Below are positions 54,747-64,000 of a stretch of DNA of 64,000 bases, piece after piece. The stretch comes from Bradyrhizobium commune (GTDB lineage: Bacteria > Pseudomonadota > Alphaproteobacteria > Rhizobiales > Xanthobacteraceae), in contig NZ_CP061379.1 of assembly GCF_015624505.1 (NCBI RefSeq), positions 6,448,001 to 6,512,000 on the forward strand, given 5' to 3'. Each line of letters starts with the position of its first letter. The stretch's first letter is position 1. The position numbers and the translations under genes were made by a program. The notes beneath the pieces were generated by a model that saw only the letters and a list, made by a program, of their open reading frames with translations, did no database searches and had not been told where the DNA came from.

Positions 54747-55781
54747 CTATCTGGCAGCGATCCTTTCCCGCCTGCGGAATTCACCCGGCGACTCACCCGT
54801 CTGGAGCTTGAATCCCCGGGAAAACGCACTTGTCTCGCTGTAACCAAGATGAAGCGCCACTGAAGTTACCGGCAGGCTGCTCTCAGCCAGCATGCACCTG
54901 GCGATCCGCGAACGCACGCGATTACGGATGTCCAGATAGCTGATATCGCAAGCGGCGAGCTTGCGCTGAAATGAACGCTCGCTCATGCCAAAGTCGGCGG
55001 CCACGGCCTCGATGTCCGTGACGTCGGATCGACACAGCGATGATGCGACCCACGCCTCGATGCTTGCGATGAAATCGAGCTGCCTGGTTCGAAGCGCCAT
55101 TGTGCCGGCAAGTTCGGCCTCAAGCCTGGCATGCAGGTTTTCATCGGCGTCGCGCAGCGGCCGGGTCAATAGTCTGGCGGGGAAGATCAGCGCATTCTCG
55201 CGCTTCTCGAAACGCAGCGGGCAATCGAACTGCTGCCTGTAAAATGGCAGGTCGTCGCCTGCGGCATGCTCGAACTCAACGCAGCTTGGTTGCCAATCGG
55301 ACCCCAGGAAGTTCGCCAGCATGGAATATTCCAGGGCAAGCGTGAAACCCGCATCCTGGACCCGGAAACGAACCGCGTGGTCGGAGATCACATAGGCCAG
55401 CCGCGCCTGACCATCGCTGACCGAAAGGGTACTGTGCGTGTCAGTCTGAATGCTGCCGAAATAGCGCGTGAACTTTTCAAGCGCGTCACCCACGGTTCTC
55501 GCCGTCTGCATCAGACGACTGACCGGGCCGATCGACGACAACCTGCATTCCTTGCCGAGTTCGAGGCCAAGCGTACTGTTGCCGAATTCGCAAGCCGCCG
55601 TCTCCAGCATCGACGTGAATGCAACCAGCGGCAACATGCCCTGCGGATCCTGCAACATCGCATGTGGAATGCCGACACGGGCATTCACGCCGCAAGCACC
55701 TGGACGCCGCCTCGCCAGCACAACGAGGAGCTCCTGCGCGGCAGACGCCGTGATAGTTCCTGATCCAGACATCTCCACCAT
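54747..55781 (-). CDS. AraC-family regulator (Arabinose_bd N-domain)
   Basis: 344 residues from the ATG at 55781; a TTG at 55793 is possible. N-terminal effector domain (GKECRLSSIGPVSRLMQTARTVGDAL; YFGSIQTDT) and C-terminal AraC DNA-binding domain (VAADFGMSERSFQRKLAACD; VALHLGYSETSAFSRGFK). It is transcribed divergently from the permease-amine oxidase pair, so it is the likely regulator of amine use. Confidence 0.9.
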   Translation of the reverse strand: MVEMSGSGTITASAAQELLVVLARRRPGACGVNARVGIPHAMLQDPQGMLPLVAFTSMLETAACEFGNSTLGLELGKECRLSSIGPVSRLMQTARTVGDALEKFTRYFGSIQTDTHSTLSVSDGQARLAYVISDHAVRFRVQDAGFTLALEYSMLANFLGSDWQPSCVEFEHAAGDDLPFYRQQFDCPLRFEKRENALIFPARLLTRPLRDADENLHARLEAELAGTMALRTRQLDFIASIEAWVASSLCRSDVTDIEAVAADFGMSERSFQRKLAACDISYLDIRNRVRSRIARCMLAESSLPVTSVALHLGYSETSAFSRGFKLQTGESPGEFRRRERIAAR

Positions 55782-56027
55782 TGCTAAGATCAAGTGCCTC
55801 GAGGTTCCCAGGATCGAAATCTAGCAAAAACTGCGCCAATGACAGCGGATTGCCCTTGAGACCACTCACATTGGTGGGCTTCTCGCGGAGCGTTTGGCGC
55901 CTACTGTCAATCCCGACAGCCCCGGGCATGCATAGTGTCATGGCGACGACCCCGCCTGGGCGTCAGCCGGGGCCTGCGCACCAGCGCCGGTTCCGGGCGG
56001 ATCCAGGAAAGCCAGATTGGAGCAGAC

Positions 56028-57529
56028 TTGACGGCAAACTTGGCAGCAAACCTGGAGGCTCCCAACCAGTTGCGGCGCAACGCTGTCGGCGTCGCACACG
56101 TCGTGTTTTTCGTGGTCGCGGCGGCCGCTCCCCTGACGGCCGTGGCCGGCGTCACGCCCGCAGCGTTTGCCTATGGCAACGGTCCCGGCGTTCCCGGCAC
56201 GTTTCTGCTGGTTGGCGTTCTTTATCTGCTGTTCAGCGTCGGCTTTACCGCGATGAGCAAATTCATCAGCAGCGCAGGCGGGTTTTATCCCTACATCACG
56301 GCCGGTCTCGGCCGGCCAGCCGGCGCGCTGATCGCGCAGATCGCGCAGATCGCGCTTGCGACCTACAACGCGATCGATATCGCGGTCTATGGCCTGTTTG
56401 GCTTTTTTGCCAACGATATCATCAAGTCGCAGGGCGGGCCCGATATCGCCTGGCGGATTTATGCTTTCGGCCTGGGCATCGCGGTTTATTTTTGCGGCAC
56501 CCGCAATATCGCATTCAGCGGCAAGGTGCTTGGCTTCTGCATGATCGCGGAAATCGCCATCCTTCTGCTGCTCGCATTGGCAATTCTTGCAAATGGCGGC
56601 GGCCCTGAATCGATCCACGCGGCCCCATTTGGATCGCAGGCGATCTTCGCCAAGGACTTCGGCGTCGCGCTGGTGTTCGTCGTGTCCTCCTTTATCGGCA
56701 TCCTTTATCGGCATCCTTTATCGGCATCGAGGCGACCGTGATCTTCGGTGAAGAGGCCCGCGACCCGCGCCGAACCATTCCGAAGGCCACGTACATTGCT
56801 GTGAGTCTGATTGCCGTGTTCTACGCGTTCTCCACCTGGGTGATCGCCTTTCACTACGGCCCGTCAAACATCCAGGCTGAGGCCAACGCGCATACTACGA
56901 CGATCTATATAAGTGCGATTCGAACGCTGCTCGGGCCGGTGCTCGCCCTGATCATGAATGCCCTGCTGCTGACCAGTATTTTCGCGTGTGCGCTGTCGTT
57001 CCACAACACCATCAACCGCTACTTCTACGCCATTGGCCACGAGGGGCTGATGTGGAGCGGCCTCGCCCGCACCAACGGCTATCATGGAGCATCGCACGTG
57101 GCCGGCGCAATTCAAACTGCACTGGCGATGGGCGTCACCGCCGTTTTCGCCATCACTAGGCACGACCCATACGCGGTCGTCGTGGCGTGGATGGGAACGT
57201 TTTCGAGCCTCGGGATCTCGGTCATCCAGGTGATCGTATCGATCGCCGCGATCGTTTTTTTCCGGAAAGATCCGCGCGGCCTTGGCATTTTTCACCGATT
57301 GATCGCGCCGGGGCTGAGCGCACTCGGCCTCGGCGCCTGCCTCGTGGTGATGGCGGTCAATCTCGCCGTCGTCAGCGGTTCAGACTCTCTGGTCGTGGAC
57401 TGCTTTCCAGCGATACAGGCGGCGATCGGCGCGGCGGGTTTGGCTTCTCCGTCTGGACCAGATTCCGTCGTCCCGCGGTCTATGCGAATCTCGGTCGCGC
57501 CTTTGAATGAACGATTGAGAACGTCCTAA
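56028..57529 (+). pseudogene. APC-family amino-acid/amine permease broken by a 13-bp triplication
   Basis: Starts at a TTG (56028) with GGAG seven bases upstream. The first frame covers seven spans (AVGVAHVVFFVVAAAAPLTA, FISSAGGFYPYITAGLGRPA) up to VSSFIGI, then runs into ILYRHPLSASRRP and a stop near 56741. The rest (ATVIFGEEARDPRRTIPKA… to 57529) is in another frame. Three copies of CTTTATCGGCATC (56690-56728) lie at the break; with a single copy (26 bases less) the gene is exactly 492 codons in frame. A phase switch or a slippage mutation. Confidence 0.85.
56690..56728 (+). repeat. Three tandem copies of a 13-mer inside the permease gene
   Basis: CTTTATCGGCATC stands three times end to end, exactly. 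Copy number decides the frame: 1 or 4 copies keep the permease open, 2 or 3 close it. Confidence 0.9.
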
Positions 57530-57581
57530 CGTAAAGCGATGCGTCCGTTCTGTGCTTGGCGCATCAGACAATGGAGACATC

Positions 57582-59549
57582 ATGAGCGTTACAGCCGAAC
57601 TGGATCATTGCTGCGCTGCATCTTCGCCGACAGCGGCCGAGGCCCTCGCCGTGAAGCATCCGCTGCAGGCTTTGACGCCGGCAGAGATCATCCGCGTTGC
57701 GGCCATCGTCAACAGCGATCCGCCCTACGGAACCGATACGCGATTCGAGACGATCGAACTGTACGAACCCGAAAAATTGGTGGCGCGCGATTTCAAGCCG
57801 GGAATGCCGATCAGCCGGCGCGCGCGTGTCAACGTCTTCAGCACGGCGAAAATCGGCGTCACGCGATTGGTGGTTTCACTGGACAGCAACGAGATCGTGT
57901 CGCGGAAGGAAGTGCCGACGGCACGGCCGACGATTCAACTCGAGCAGTTCCTCGCCATCGAAGGTATTGTGCGACAGGACCCCGAGTTCATCGCCGGCTG
58001 TGCCAGGCGCGGCATCACCGACATGACGACTGTGTGTATCGATCCCTGGTCGGCCGGCAACTTCTCGATTCCTGGCGAAGAAGGCCGGCACCTGTGCCAC
58101 GTCTTTGCCTGGCTGCGCCTGCGCGAGAACGAGAATTTCTACGCTCACCCGATCGAGGGCCTCAATGCAGTGATCGACCTCAAGACCTGGGAAGTGATCC
58201 GGGTCGACGATCACGGCGTCATCCCCATCCCCATGAAAGAGGCCAATTACGAGCGAGAATTTGTCCAGAGCAAGCGCAAGCCGTTGAAGCCGATTGACGT
58301 GGTGCAGCCGGAGGGCGTCAATTTCAGGCTCGACGGCAATCAGCTGTCCTGGGACAAATGGCGCTTCGTCATCGGCTTCAACGCGCGGGAATCGCTGACC
58401 TTGCACGACATCAGCTACGACGGGCGGCCGATCATGCACCGCGCCTCGCTGGTCGAGATGGTGGTGCCCTATGGCAGCCCGACCAACGGCCATTTTCGCA
58501 AGAACGTGTTCGACATCGGCGAATACGGCATCGGAAAGCTCGCAAACTCGCTGACGCTCGGTTGCGACTGCCTAGGTGCGATCGAGTATCTCGACGTCCA
58601 CCTCAACACCATGAACGGCGATGTCTCGACGATCGAAAAGGCGATCTGCATCCACGAGGAGGATTCCGGCCTGCTGTGGAAGCACTGGGATTTCCGCACG
58701 GATCGTGCCGAAGTGCGGCGCGCACGAAAGCTCGTTGTTTCCTGCATCTGCACGGTCGGCAACTACGAATATGCCCTGTACTGGTATTTTCACATCGATG
58801 GCACGATCGAATTCGAGATGAAGGCGACCGGCATCATCAATACCGCGGCCTGCATCCCGGGTCAGCCCGGAAAATATGCCCGAGAGGTCATGCCCGGCGT
58901 GGTCGGTCACATCCACCAGCACATTTTCTGCGCGCGGCTTGATGTGGCCATCGATGGCGATCAGAACAGCTTCGTCGAGTGCAATACGGTCGCTGAGCCC
59001 GAGGGTCCCGACAACCCGTACGGCAATGCGTTCTATGAAGAACAGACCTTGCTCACGACGGAACGCACCGCGGCACGCAAGGCCAACGCGGCGAGTCAGC
59101 GCTACTGGAAGGTCATCAACCCGAACAAGACCAACTATGCCGGCTCGCCCACGGGCTACAAGCTCGACGCGATGAATTGCGTGACCCCCTTTGTCAACGC
59201 CAACTCGCCCTCCGGGAAGCGTGCCAGCTTCGTCCAGAACCACGTATGGGTCACGGCATTCGACACCGAGCAGCGTTACCCCGCGGGCGAATATATGAAC
59301 CACTCCGACGGCAGCGGCGGTCTGGCCGATTTCATCGCCAACGACCGTCCCATCGACAACACCGATATCGTGCTTTGGCACGTCTTCGGCCTGCATCATC
59401 CGGTCCGGATCGAAGACTTCCCGGTGCAGCCTTGCGTCACCACGGGCTTCAAGCTGACGCCATCGGGGTTCTTCAATGGCAACCCCTGCATCGACCTTCC
59501 TCCGGAGGTCAACCAGGCGAGCTGCTACGCCATGCCGGAACGAAGCTGA
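57582..59549 (+). CDS. Copper-containing primary-amine oxidase
   Basis: 655 residues from the ATG at 57582 (GGAGACATC upstream). Topaquinone precursor Tyr395 in TVGNYEYALYW, copper histidines in HIHQHIF (445 and 447) and HHPVRIEDFP (about 606), catalytic base Asp311 in FDIGEYGIG. Domains N2, N3 and the large C-terminal catalytic domain are all present. Oxidises a primary amine (tyramine, phenethylamine or similar) to the aldehyde, giving NH3 and H2O2. No signal peptide is seen, as in Arthrobacter-type cytosolic enzymes. Encoded 52 bases after the broken permease. Confidence 0.95.
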   Translation: MSVTAELDHCCAASSPTAAEALAVKHPLQALTPAEIIRVAAIVNSDPPYGTDTRFETIELYEPEKLVARDFKPGMPISRRARVNVFSTAKIGVTRLVVSLDSNEIVSRKEVPTARPTIQLEQFLAIEGIVRQDPEFIAGCARRGITDMTTVCIDPWSAGNFSIPGEEGRHLCHVFAWLRLRENENFYAHPIEGLNAVIDLKTWEVIRVDDHGVIPIPMKEANYEREFVQSKRKPLKPIDVVQPEGVNFRLDGNQLSWDKWRFVIGFNARESLTLHDISYDGRPIMHRASLVEMVVPYGSPTNGHFRKNVFDIGEYGIGKLANSLTLGCDCLGAIEYLDVHLNTMNGDVSTIEKAICIHEEDSGLLWKHWDFRTDRAEVRRARKLVVSCICTVGNYEYALYWYFHIDGTIEFEMKATGIINTAACIPGQPGKYAREVMPGVVGHIHQHIFCARLDVAIDGDQNSFVECNTVAEPEGPDNPYGNAFYEEQTLLTTERTAARKANAASQRYWKVINPNKTNYAGSPTGYKLDAMNCVTPFVNANSPSGKRASFVQNHVWVTAFDTEQRYPAGEYMNHSDGSGGLADFIANDRPIDNTDIVLWHVFGLHHPVRIEDFPVQPCVTTGFKLTPSGFFNGNPCIDLPPEVNQASCYAMPERS

Positions 59550-59560
59550 TACTCACTGCA

Positions 59561-59580
59561 CCACGTGAATATAGCCGTGG
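59561..59580. terminator. Possible bidirectional terminator
   Basis: CCACG-N10-CGTGG in the 35 bases between the convergent oxidase and hydrolase genes. The stem is only 5 bp and no T-run follows. Confidence 0.3.
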
Positions 59581-59584
59581 CACT

Positions 59585-60814
59585 TCAACTTTCCCTCGTG
59601 GTGACCATCCGCCACAGGGTTTCGACCAGCACGGCATAGCCCTTGTCGAGCGCCTCTGGTGCAGTGAATTCTCGCGGATTGTGACTGAGCCCACCCCGGC
59701 TCGGGACAAATATGAGCGAAGCTGGAATGCGCTTCTGGATCGCTAATGCGTCGTGCCCCGTGACGGTCTTCAGTGTCAGGGCCTTGCAGCCGAGATCGCT
59801 GGCGGCCGCCAGGACCAGTTCGACGCCAGCTGGATCGAGCAAGGACGCCGATCTCCTCTCGTCGGCGGCGATCGAAATGTCGACTCCAATTTCGCGCGAC
59901 TCGCGTTCGATCCGTTTCAGAAAACGGTCGCTGATGGCAAAGACCACGGCTTCGTCTTCATGCCTGATCTCGAACCACACCCGAACACGGCCGGCGACCA
60001 CATTCGGCGAATTCGGGTAAACGCTGATGCGCGCTGCGGAAGCATGTGCGCCCGCATTTTCGCGCGCGACCTCGACGTAGAGGGCTTCGATCGCGCGGGC
60101 TGATGCGCGCAAGGCATCGCGGCGCAGTGCCATCGGCGTCGGGCCAGTATGAGAATAATCCCCCTCGAACACGACCGATATCTTGCGGGTCATCCAGGCG
60201 CCGGAAACCGCGGCAATGTCCCCCGCCGCTTGCTCCAGGCGATCGCCTTGCTCCACGTGAAGCTCCACATAGCGCACAGGACGATGCTCGAGCGGCGTGA
60301 TGCCACAATAGCCGATCACAGCCAGCGCATCGCCCAATGTGACGCCGTCGCTATCGGCGCAGGCATACGCATCCTGCAAGCTCAAGCCGCCGGCGAAAAC
60401 CGAGCTGCCGGTCAGGCTTGGCTGGAAACGGGCCCCCTCCTCATTCGTCCAGTTCGCGACAGCCAGGTTACGCCGTGCGGCGCCAGGATTAGCAAGGCAG
60501 CGATCCCTGACCGCTTCAACCGCAAGAAGCCCCGCCAGCACGCCATAGGCACCATCGTATCGGCCACCTGTCGGCTGGGAATCGAGGTGCGAGCCGGTGA
60601 TCACTATCTCGTCCGTCGCAGGTTCAAGAACCGCGACGCCAAACATGTTACCGATCGCATCGGTCCTCGGGACAAGGCCCCGATTGCCGATCTCGCGCAG
60701 AAATAGATTTCGCGCCTCCTTGTCGAGGGCCGTCACCGCAAGCCTGCAGACCCCGCCATCCTCCGTCGCGCCGATGGCCGCGAAACTTGCAATGAGATCG
60801 TTCAACGCGGTCAT
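59585..60814 (-). CDS. M20 Zn hydrolase, N-carbamoyl-amino-acid/allantoate amidohydrolase type
   Basis: 409 residues. Metal site: GSHLDSQPTGGRYDGAYG, NWTNEEGARF, ELHVEQGDRL and SHNPREFT, the hallmark set of HyuC/AllC-like enzymes. GGAGCGAAC precedes the ATG. Hydrolyses a carbamoyl or ureido C-N bond. Downstream of the class III aminotransferase on the same strand, with a 66-base gap, so the two are likely cotranscribed. Confidence 0.9.
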   Translation of the reverse strand: MTALNDLIASFAAIGATEDGGVCRLAVTALDKEARNLFLREIGNRGLVPRTDAIGNMFGVAVLEPATDEIVITGSHLDSQPTGGRYDGAYGVLAGLLAVEAVRDRCLANPGAARRNLAVANWTNEEGARFQPSLTGSSVFAGGLSLQDAYACADSDGVTLGDALAVIGYCGITPLEHRPVRYVELHVEQGDRLEQAAGDIAAVSGAWMTRKISVVFEGDYSHTGPTPMALRRDALRASARAIEALYVEVARENAGAHASAARISVYPNSPNVVAGRVRVWFEIRHEDEAVVFAISDRFLKRIERESREIGVDISIAADERRSASLLDPAGVELVLAAASDLGCKALTLKTVTGHDALAIQKRIPASLIFVPSRGGLSHNPREFTAPEALDKGYAVLVETLWRMVTTRES

Positions 60815-60880
60815 GTTCGCTCCAGATATACGATCAAGTTCTTCGGTCTCGTCTGGCGAAGTTGCCTTTCAGCGGACCCT

Positions 60881-62224
60881 TTAAGCCAGAGGGATCGCGC
60901 GCAACTCCTCGTCGCAGGCGGCGATGAAGATGTCGGCGTGGTCCTTGCCGAAACATAGCGGCGGGCGAATCTTGAGCGTACTGCCGAAGGGGCCGGCGGC
61001 GCCAATCAGAATGCCGCGCTGGCGCAGGCGGTTGATCAGCTGGCTTGCGAGTTCCGGCGCCGGTTCCTTGGTTTCGCGGTCGCGCACGAGCTCGAGACCA
61101 ATGAACAGCCCGGCGCCGCGCACATCCCCGATCTCGATGTGGCGATTGCCGATGTCACGCAGTCCATCCAGAAGATGGCGGCCGACCTCCCGCGCATTCT
61201 GCATCAGGCCCTCCTCCTCGATCACGTCGAGCACGGCAAGCCCGGCCGCCGCGGCCACCGGATTGCCGCCGAACGTGTTGAAGTACTTCACCTCTTCAGC
61301 GAAGCGATCGAGCAGCGGTGCCCTCATGGCGACGCCTCCCATCGGAAAGCCGTTGCCCATGGGCTTGCCCATCGTCACGATGTCGGGGACGACGCCGTGT
61401 CGCGCGAAGCCCCACATCGCCGCGCCCGTGCGCCCGAATCCGGGCTGCACTTCGTCGGCGATGAACAACCCCTGGCGCTCGTGGACGAGCTTCACGGTCG
61501 GCGCCAGGAAGCCGGCCGGATCGGCATAGACGCCGTCGCTCGAAAAAATCGTGTCCACCAGCAGCCCGGCGAACCCGACACCCGTTTGCTCGAGGTCGTC
61601 GATTGCAGCTGCAACGCTGTCGGCGAAGCTCTTGCCGGGATCGCCGACCGGGTTACGGAACATCTCAGGCACGGGCACCACTCGCACATGAGGCGGCAAT
61701 GGCTGGCCGGGACGTGAAGACGGCGACACGTCAGTCACGGCCGTGGTGTTACCATGATAGGCGGTCTCGGTGACGATGAAGCCGGCCCGGCCGGTTGCAA
61801 CCTTCGCGATCCGCAGCGCGAGATCGTTGGCTTCGCTGCCGGTGCACGTCAGCACCACATGGTCGATCTCGGGCGGAAACGTCGCCAGCAGACGCTCCGC
61901 ATAAGCATCGACGACATCGTTGAGATAGCGCGTGTGCGTGTTGAGCACGCCGACCTGTCGGCGGATGGCCTCGACGACACGCGGATGCGAATGCCCGACC
62001 GAGGGCACGTTGTTATAGAGATCGAGATAGCGGCGGCCCTCGACGTCGAACATATAGACGCCTTCCGCGCGCTCCATCCGGATCGGCTCCTGGTAAAACA
62101 GGACCGAGGCTTTGCCGAAGGATCGCAGGCGTCGTTGCATCGCCTCCCCGAGCTCGGTGTCCATCGAGGACGCACGGCTCTGGTCAAAGGCGTTCAACGC
62201 CAGAATCTCTCTTTCCTTCTGCAT
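60881..62224 (-). CDS. Class III aminotransferase (AGXT2-like)
   Basis: 447 residues from the ATG at 62224 with GGAGGAGG upstream. VPSVGHSHPRVVEAI, CTGSEANDLALRIA, AYHGNTTAVTDVSPS, FIADEVQPGFGRTG and the PLP lysine in TMGKPMGNGFPMGGV. Related to alanine-glyoxylate and beta-amino-acid aminotransferases. With the hydrolase downstream, it could use a beta-amino or ureido-derived amino acid. Confidence 0.92.
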   Translation of the reverse strand: MQKEREILALNAFDQSRASSMDTELGEAMQRRLRSFGKASVLFYQEPIRMERAEGVYMFDVEGRRYLDLYNNVPSVGHSHPRVVEAIRRQVGVLNTHTRYLNDVVDAYAERLLATFPPEIDHVVLTCTGSEANDLALRIAKVATGRAGFIVTETAYHGNTTAVTDVSPSSRPGQPLPPHVRVVPVPEMFRNPVGDPGKSFADSVAAAIDDLEQTGVGFAGLLVDTIFSSDGVYADPAGFLAPTVKLVHERQGLFIADEVQPGFGRTGAAMWGFARHGVVPDIVTMGKPMGNGFPMGGVAMRAPLLDRFAEEVKYFNTFGGNPVAAAAGLAVLDVIEEEGLMQNAREVGRHLLDGLRDIGNRHIEIGDVRGAGLFIGLELVRDRETKEPAPELASQLINRLRQRGILIGAAGPFGSTLKIRPPLCFGKDHADIFIAACDEELRAIPLA

Positions 62225-62463
62225 CGCCCGCCTCCTCCGACCCACGCCTGCGCAAGCCCAAGCAGTTGCTGCAGCGATCGTGCCGCAGCCATTCCACGAC
62301 TAAGTTGGAGAAATGTGCGAATTCCCACAATAACAAGCGGGTCAGAGGCAAAAGACATCGGAGCGTCAGACACACAGCCGCGCGCAACCCTAGATGATCT
62401 ATAAACTTCAATGGCTTGCATACAACGAAGCGACGCCTTGCGAAAATAGTAGGCAATCGACCG

Positions 62464-62476
62464 CTCAAAATTTGAG
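62464..62476. promoter_or_regulatory. Palindrome CTCAAA-A-TTTGAG in the divergent promoter
   Basis: A perfect 6-bp inverted repeat with a one-base centre, 98 bases before the deoR-type gene and 240 before the aminotransferase. A plausible operator for the DeoR-family protein or an AraC protein. The rest of 62225-62574 shows nothing else. Confidence 0.4.
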
Positions 62477-62574
62477 GGACTTGCCACAAACTTGGTGTGG
62501 TTTCCCAACCTACCTTGAGAAAGGATCGCTGCTGCCGACGACCGGATCCGTCAGGGATCGGTGAGGACAGCTGA

Positions 62575-63411
62575 ATGACGAGCGAGCGGTTACAAACCAG
62601 CGACGTCCCACAGGCCGACAAGCGGCAGCGAAAGGCCGATGGCGATCGCCTCACGAAGATCGCGCGGCACAAGCACATCATCTCGCAACTCACCGCCGCT
62701 CCCACTCTGCGGGCCTCCGAGATTGCGGCCGTGCTTGGCGTCTCCGGCGAAACCATACGCCGCGACCTCGTGGAGCTTCAGGAACAGAAGCTCATCAATC
62801 GCACCTATGGCGGCGCCTCTCGTCCGTTCGCGCTCGAACCCGCCCTCACCGACCGCAAGGCGATCATGATCGCCGAACGCGAAGCGATCGCCGCCGTGAT
62901 CGCCGACCTCGTTCTGCCGAACGAAGTCCTGATGCTCGCCGCCGGCGCCACGACATTCCATATCGCGCGACGGCTGGCTTCGCGCGCGCGCGACATCACG
63001 GTCATCACGCACGACTATGCAATTGCGGGCGCGCTCGCCGTGAATTCGTCGATCCGAGTGCTCTGCTGCCCGGGCCGCTATCACCCGACCGAGGGCTACG
63101 TGTTCGGTACCCAGACAATCGCCAACATCAACAGCTATGAGGCCAACCGCGCCATCGTGAGCGCGACCGGCATCAGCGCCCGTGGCGCGAACGATGCGGA
63201 TGATGAGGCCGGCGCCATCTATGGCGCGATGCTGAAGCGCGCCGCGGAAGCGATCCTCGTCGCCGATCACAGCAAGTTCGACCAGCGCGCGCTGACCGTG
63301 TTCGCGCATTGGACCGATATCGACCGTCTGGTTACCGATCGGCAACCGGAAGGATCTCTGGCAACTGCACTCCGTGAGGCCGGAACGGAGTTGATCGTTG
63401 CCCAACCCTGA
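62575..63411 (+). CDS. DeoR-family regulator
   Basis: 278 residues. Winged helix at about 45-70 (LRASEIAAVLGVSGETIRRDL) and a DeoRC sugar-isomerase-like effector domain (LMLAAGATTFHIARRL, SATGISARGANDADDE, VADHSKFDQRALTVFAHWTDID). GAGGACAGCTG precedes the ATG. Divergent from the aminotransferase-hydrolase pair, so a likely repressor of it; the unusual N-terminal extension of about 30 residues is polar. Confidence 0.9.
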   Translation: MTSERLQTSDVPQADKRQRKADGDRLTKIARHKHIISQLTAAPTLRASEIAAVLGVSGETIRRDLVELQEQKLINRTYGGASRPFALEPALTDRKAIMIAEREAIAAVIADLVLPNEVLMLAAGATTFHIARRLASRARDITVITHDYAIAGALAVNSSIRVLCCPGRYHPTEGYVFGTQTIANINSYEANRAIVSATGISARGANDADDEAGAIYGAMLKRAAEAILVADHSKFDQRALTVFAHWTDIDRLVTDRQPEGSLATALREAGTELIVAQP

Positions 63412-63424
63412 GAAAGACCGAACC

Positions 63425-64000
63425 ATGGCACGCCTCACCTCTCTTGCTGCCCGCGAGGAGCATACCTGCCTTGATGGTCATGAGGATAAGGGCCCGGTAC
63501 TGCATCGGCGAACCCGGATCGGACGCTTGGATCTTGAACTCATCGAGCCGGGCTGGGCCTTTGCTCGTAAGTGGGAACGGGCTGCCCATGTGACTGATGC
63601 ATCCTATGTGCTCGCGTTGCCTCTGACGGGATGCGTGGCCTTCAGCCAGGACGGCCGGGTCGGCACTGCCCGACCCGGCGAATATGTCCTGCTCAGCGAA
63701 CTCGCCTTCTACGAACTGTCTTCGGATAAGACGGCGCGCTTTTTGGTGCTGCGGATCCCCGCCGTGGAATTGCGCGGGCGGCTCGTCTCGATCGAAGACC
63801 ACATCAGCCGACGCTTCAAGCCGAACGAACGGATGACCCGCCTGCTGGCCGGAATGATCGGAAGCGTCGCCGAACTCTTCATCGACTGCCCGCCGCCCAA
63901 TCCACAGGCGCTTGCAACTGAAATCGTCGGCTTCGTGGCGCTGACGATCGGATCGGAAGACCGGGGTGCCGCCACCGACGTCCGCAACGCACGCTATCAT
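63425..64000 (+). CDS. AraC-family regulator, N-terminal part
   Basis: Open for 192 codons from the ATG at 63425 to the window end, 13 bases after the deoR-type stop. It reads as an AraC_binding_2 sensor domain: WERAAHVTDASYVLALPLTG, RPGEYVLLSELAFYELSSD, RFLVLRIPAVELRGRL, and breaks off at RNARYH, where the DNA-binding domain would begin. Forms a regulator pair with the DeoR-type gene. Confidence 0.8.
   Translation, partial: MARLTSLAAREEHTCLDGHEDKGPVLHRRTRIGRLDLELIEPGWAFARKWERAAHVTDASYVLALPLTGCVAFSQDGRVGTARPGEYVLLSELAFYELSSDKTARFLVLRIPAVELRGRLVSIEDHISRRFKPNERMTRLLAGMIGSVAELFIDCPPPNPQALATEIVGFVALTIGSEDRGAATDVRNARYH

Noticed and set aside
1..64000. CRISPR array, rRNA, intact tRNA, prophage or intact insertion sequence
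   Set aside because: No regularly spaced repeats, RNA-gene sequence, phage structural genes or complete transposase were found.

Overview
The window is 64 kb of a GC-rich alphaproteobacterial chromosome. Long ABC-transporter/catabolic operons, Lrp and LysR regulators, ATGA-coupled genes and small decayed repeat blocks all suggest the Bradyrhizobium/Rhodopseudomonas group. One repeat block carries an 'ALGAKRT'-type pseudo-peptide that I associate from memory with Bradyrhizobiaceae. No rRNA, intact tRNA, CRISPR array or intact insertion sequence is visible. It reads as a catabolic accessory region: at least six substrate-use modules, separated by remnants of broken genes.

Regions. (1) 1-3.6 kb: end of a branched-chain amino-acid type binding protein, a frameshifted pirin remnant, then a minus-strand operon of unknown role (two paralogous four-helix membrane proteins, a class-II-like cytochrome c, two exported proteins). 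(2) 3.6-14.2 kb: minus-strand genes resembling a C5-dicarboxylyl-CoA route (CaiB CoA-transferase, CitE/HpcH lyase, two MaoC hydratases, acyl-CoA dehydrogenase, MmgE/PrpD protein, hydroxyacid dehydrogenase, MHS-type transporter). A maoC-caiB pair occurs twice here, and each copy has lost the opposite partner. (3) 14.2-16.5 kb: histidine-kinase remnant, N-terminally eroded Lrp gene, orphan binding protein. (4) 17.4-29.2 kb: polar amino-acid ABC transporter, SDR, RraA-type aldolase, PxpABC with biotin carboxylase and two BCCP-type proteins, a NAC-like LysR regulator and an aminotransferase. Three matching ATA-N9-TAT operators mark its three promoters, and a direct repeat of about 200 bp brackets the whole module. 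(5) 29.8-39.1 kb: SsuABC-type transporter, TauD/AtsK dioxygenase, NtaA/DmoA-type monooxygenase and an AprBA-like flavoprotein/ferredoxin pair; probable organosulfur use. A frameshifted FAD protein and an EAL-domain scrap follow. (6) 39.5-52.3 kb: an ectoine/diaminobutyrate-like set (creatinase-type M24 hydrolase, M20 amidohydrolase, class III aminotransferase, aldehyde dehydrogenase, Lrp) with a PotABCD-type importer and a racemase; a repeated CTGCGC-core motif lies in its control regions. (7) 52.7-64 kb: MFS exporter, serine-recombinase remnant, and an amine module (AraC regulator, APC permease broken by a triplicated 13-mer, copper amine oxidase, M20 hydrolase, class III aminotransferase, DeoR regulator, start of another AraC gene).

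The strongest candidate for an undescribed system is region 4: import, lactam opening, transamination and aldol cleavage of an unusual glutamate-like compound, under one local NAC-like regulator.
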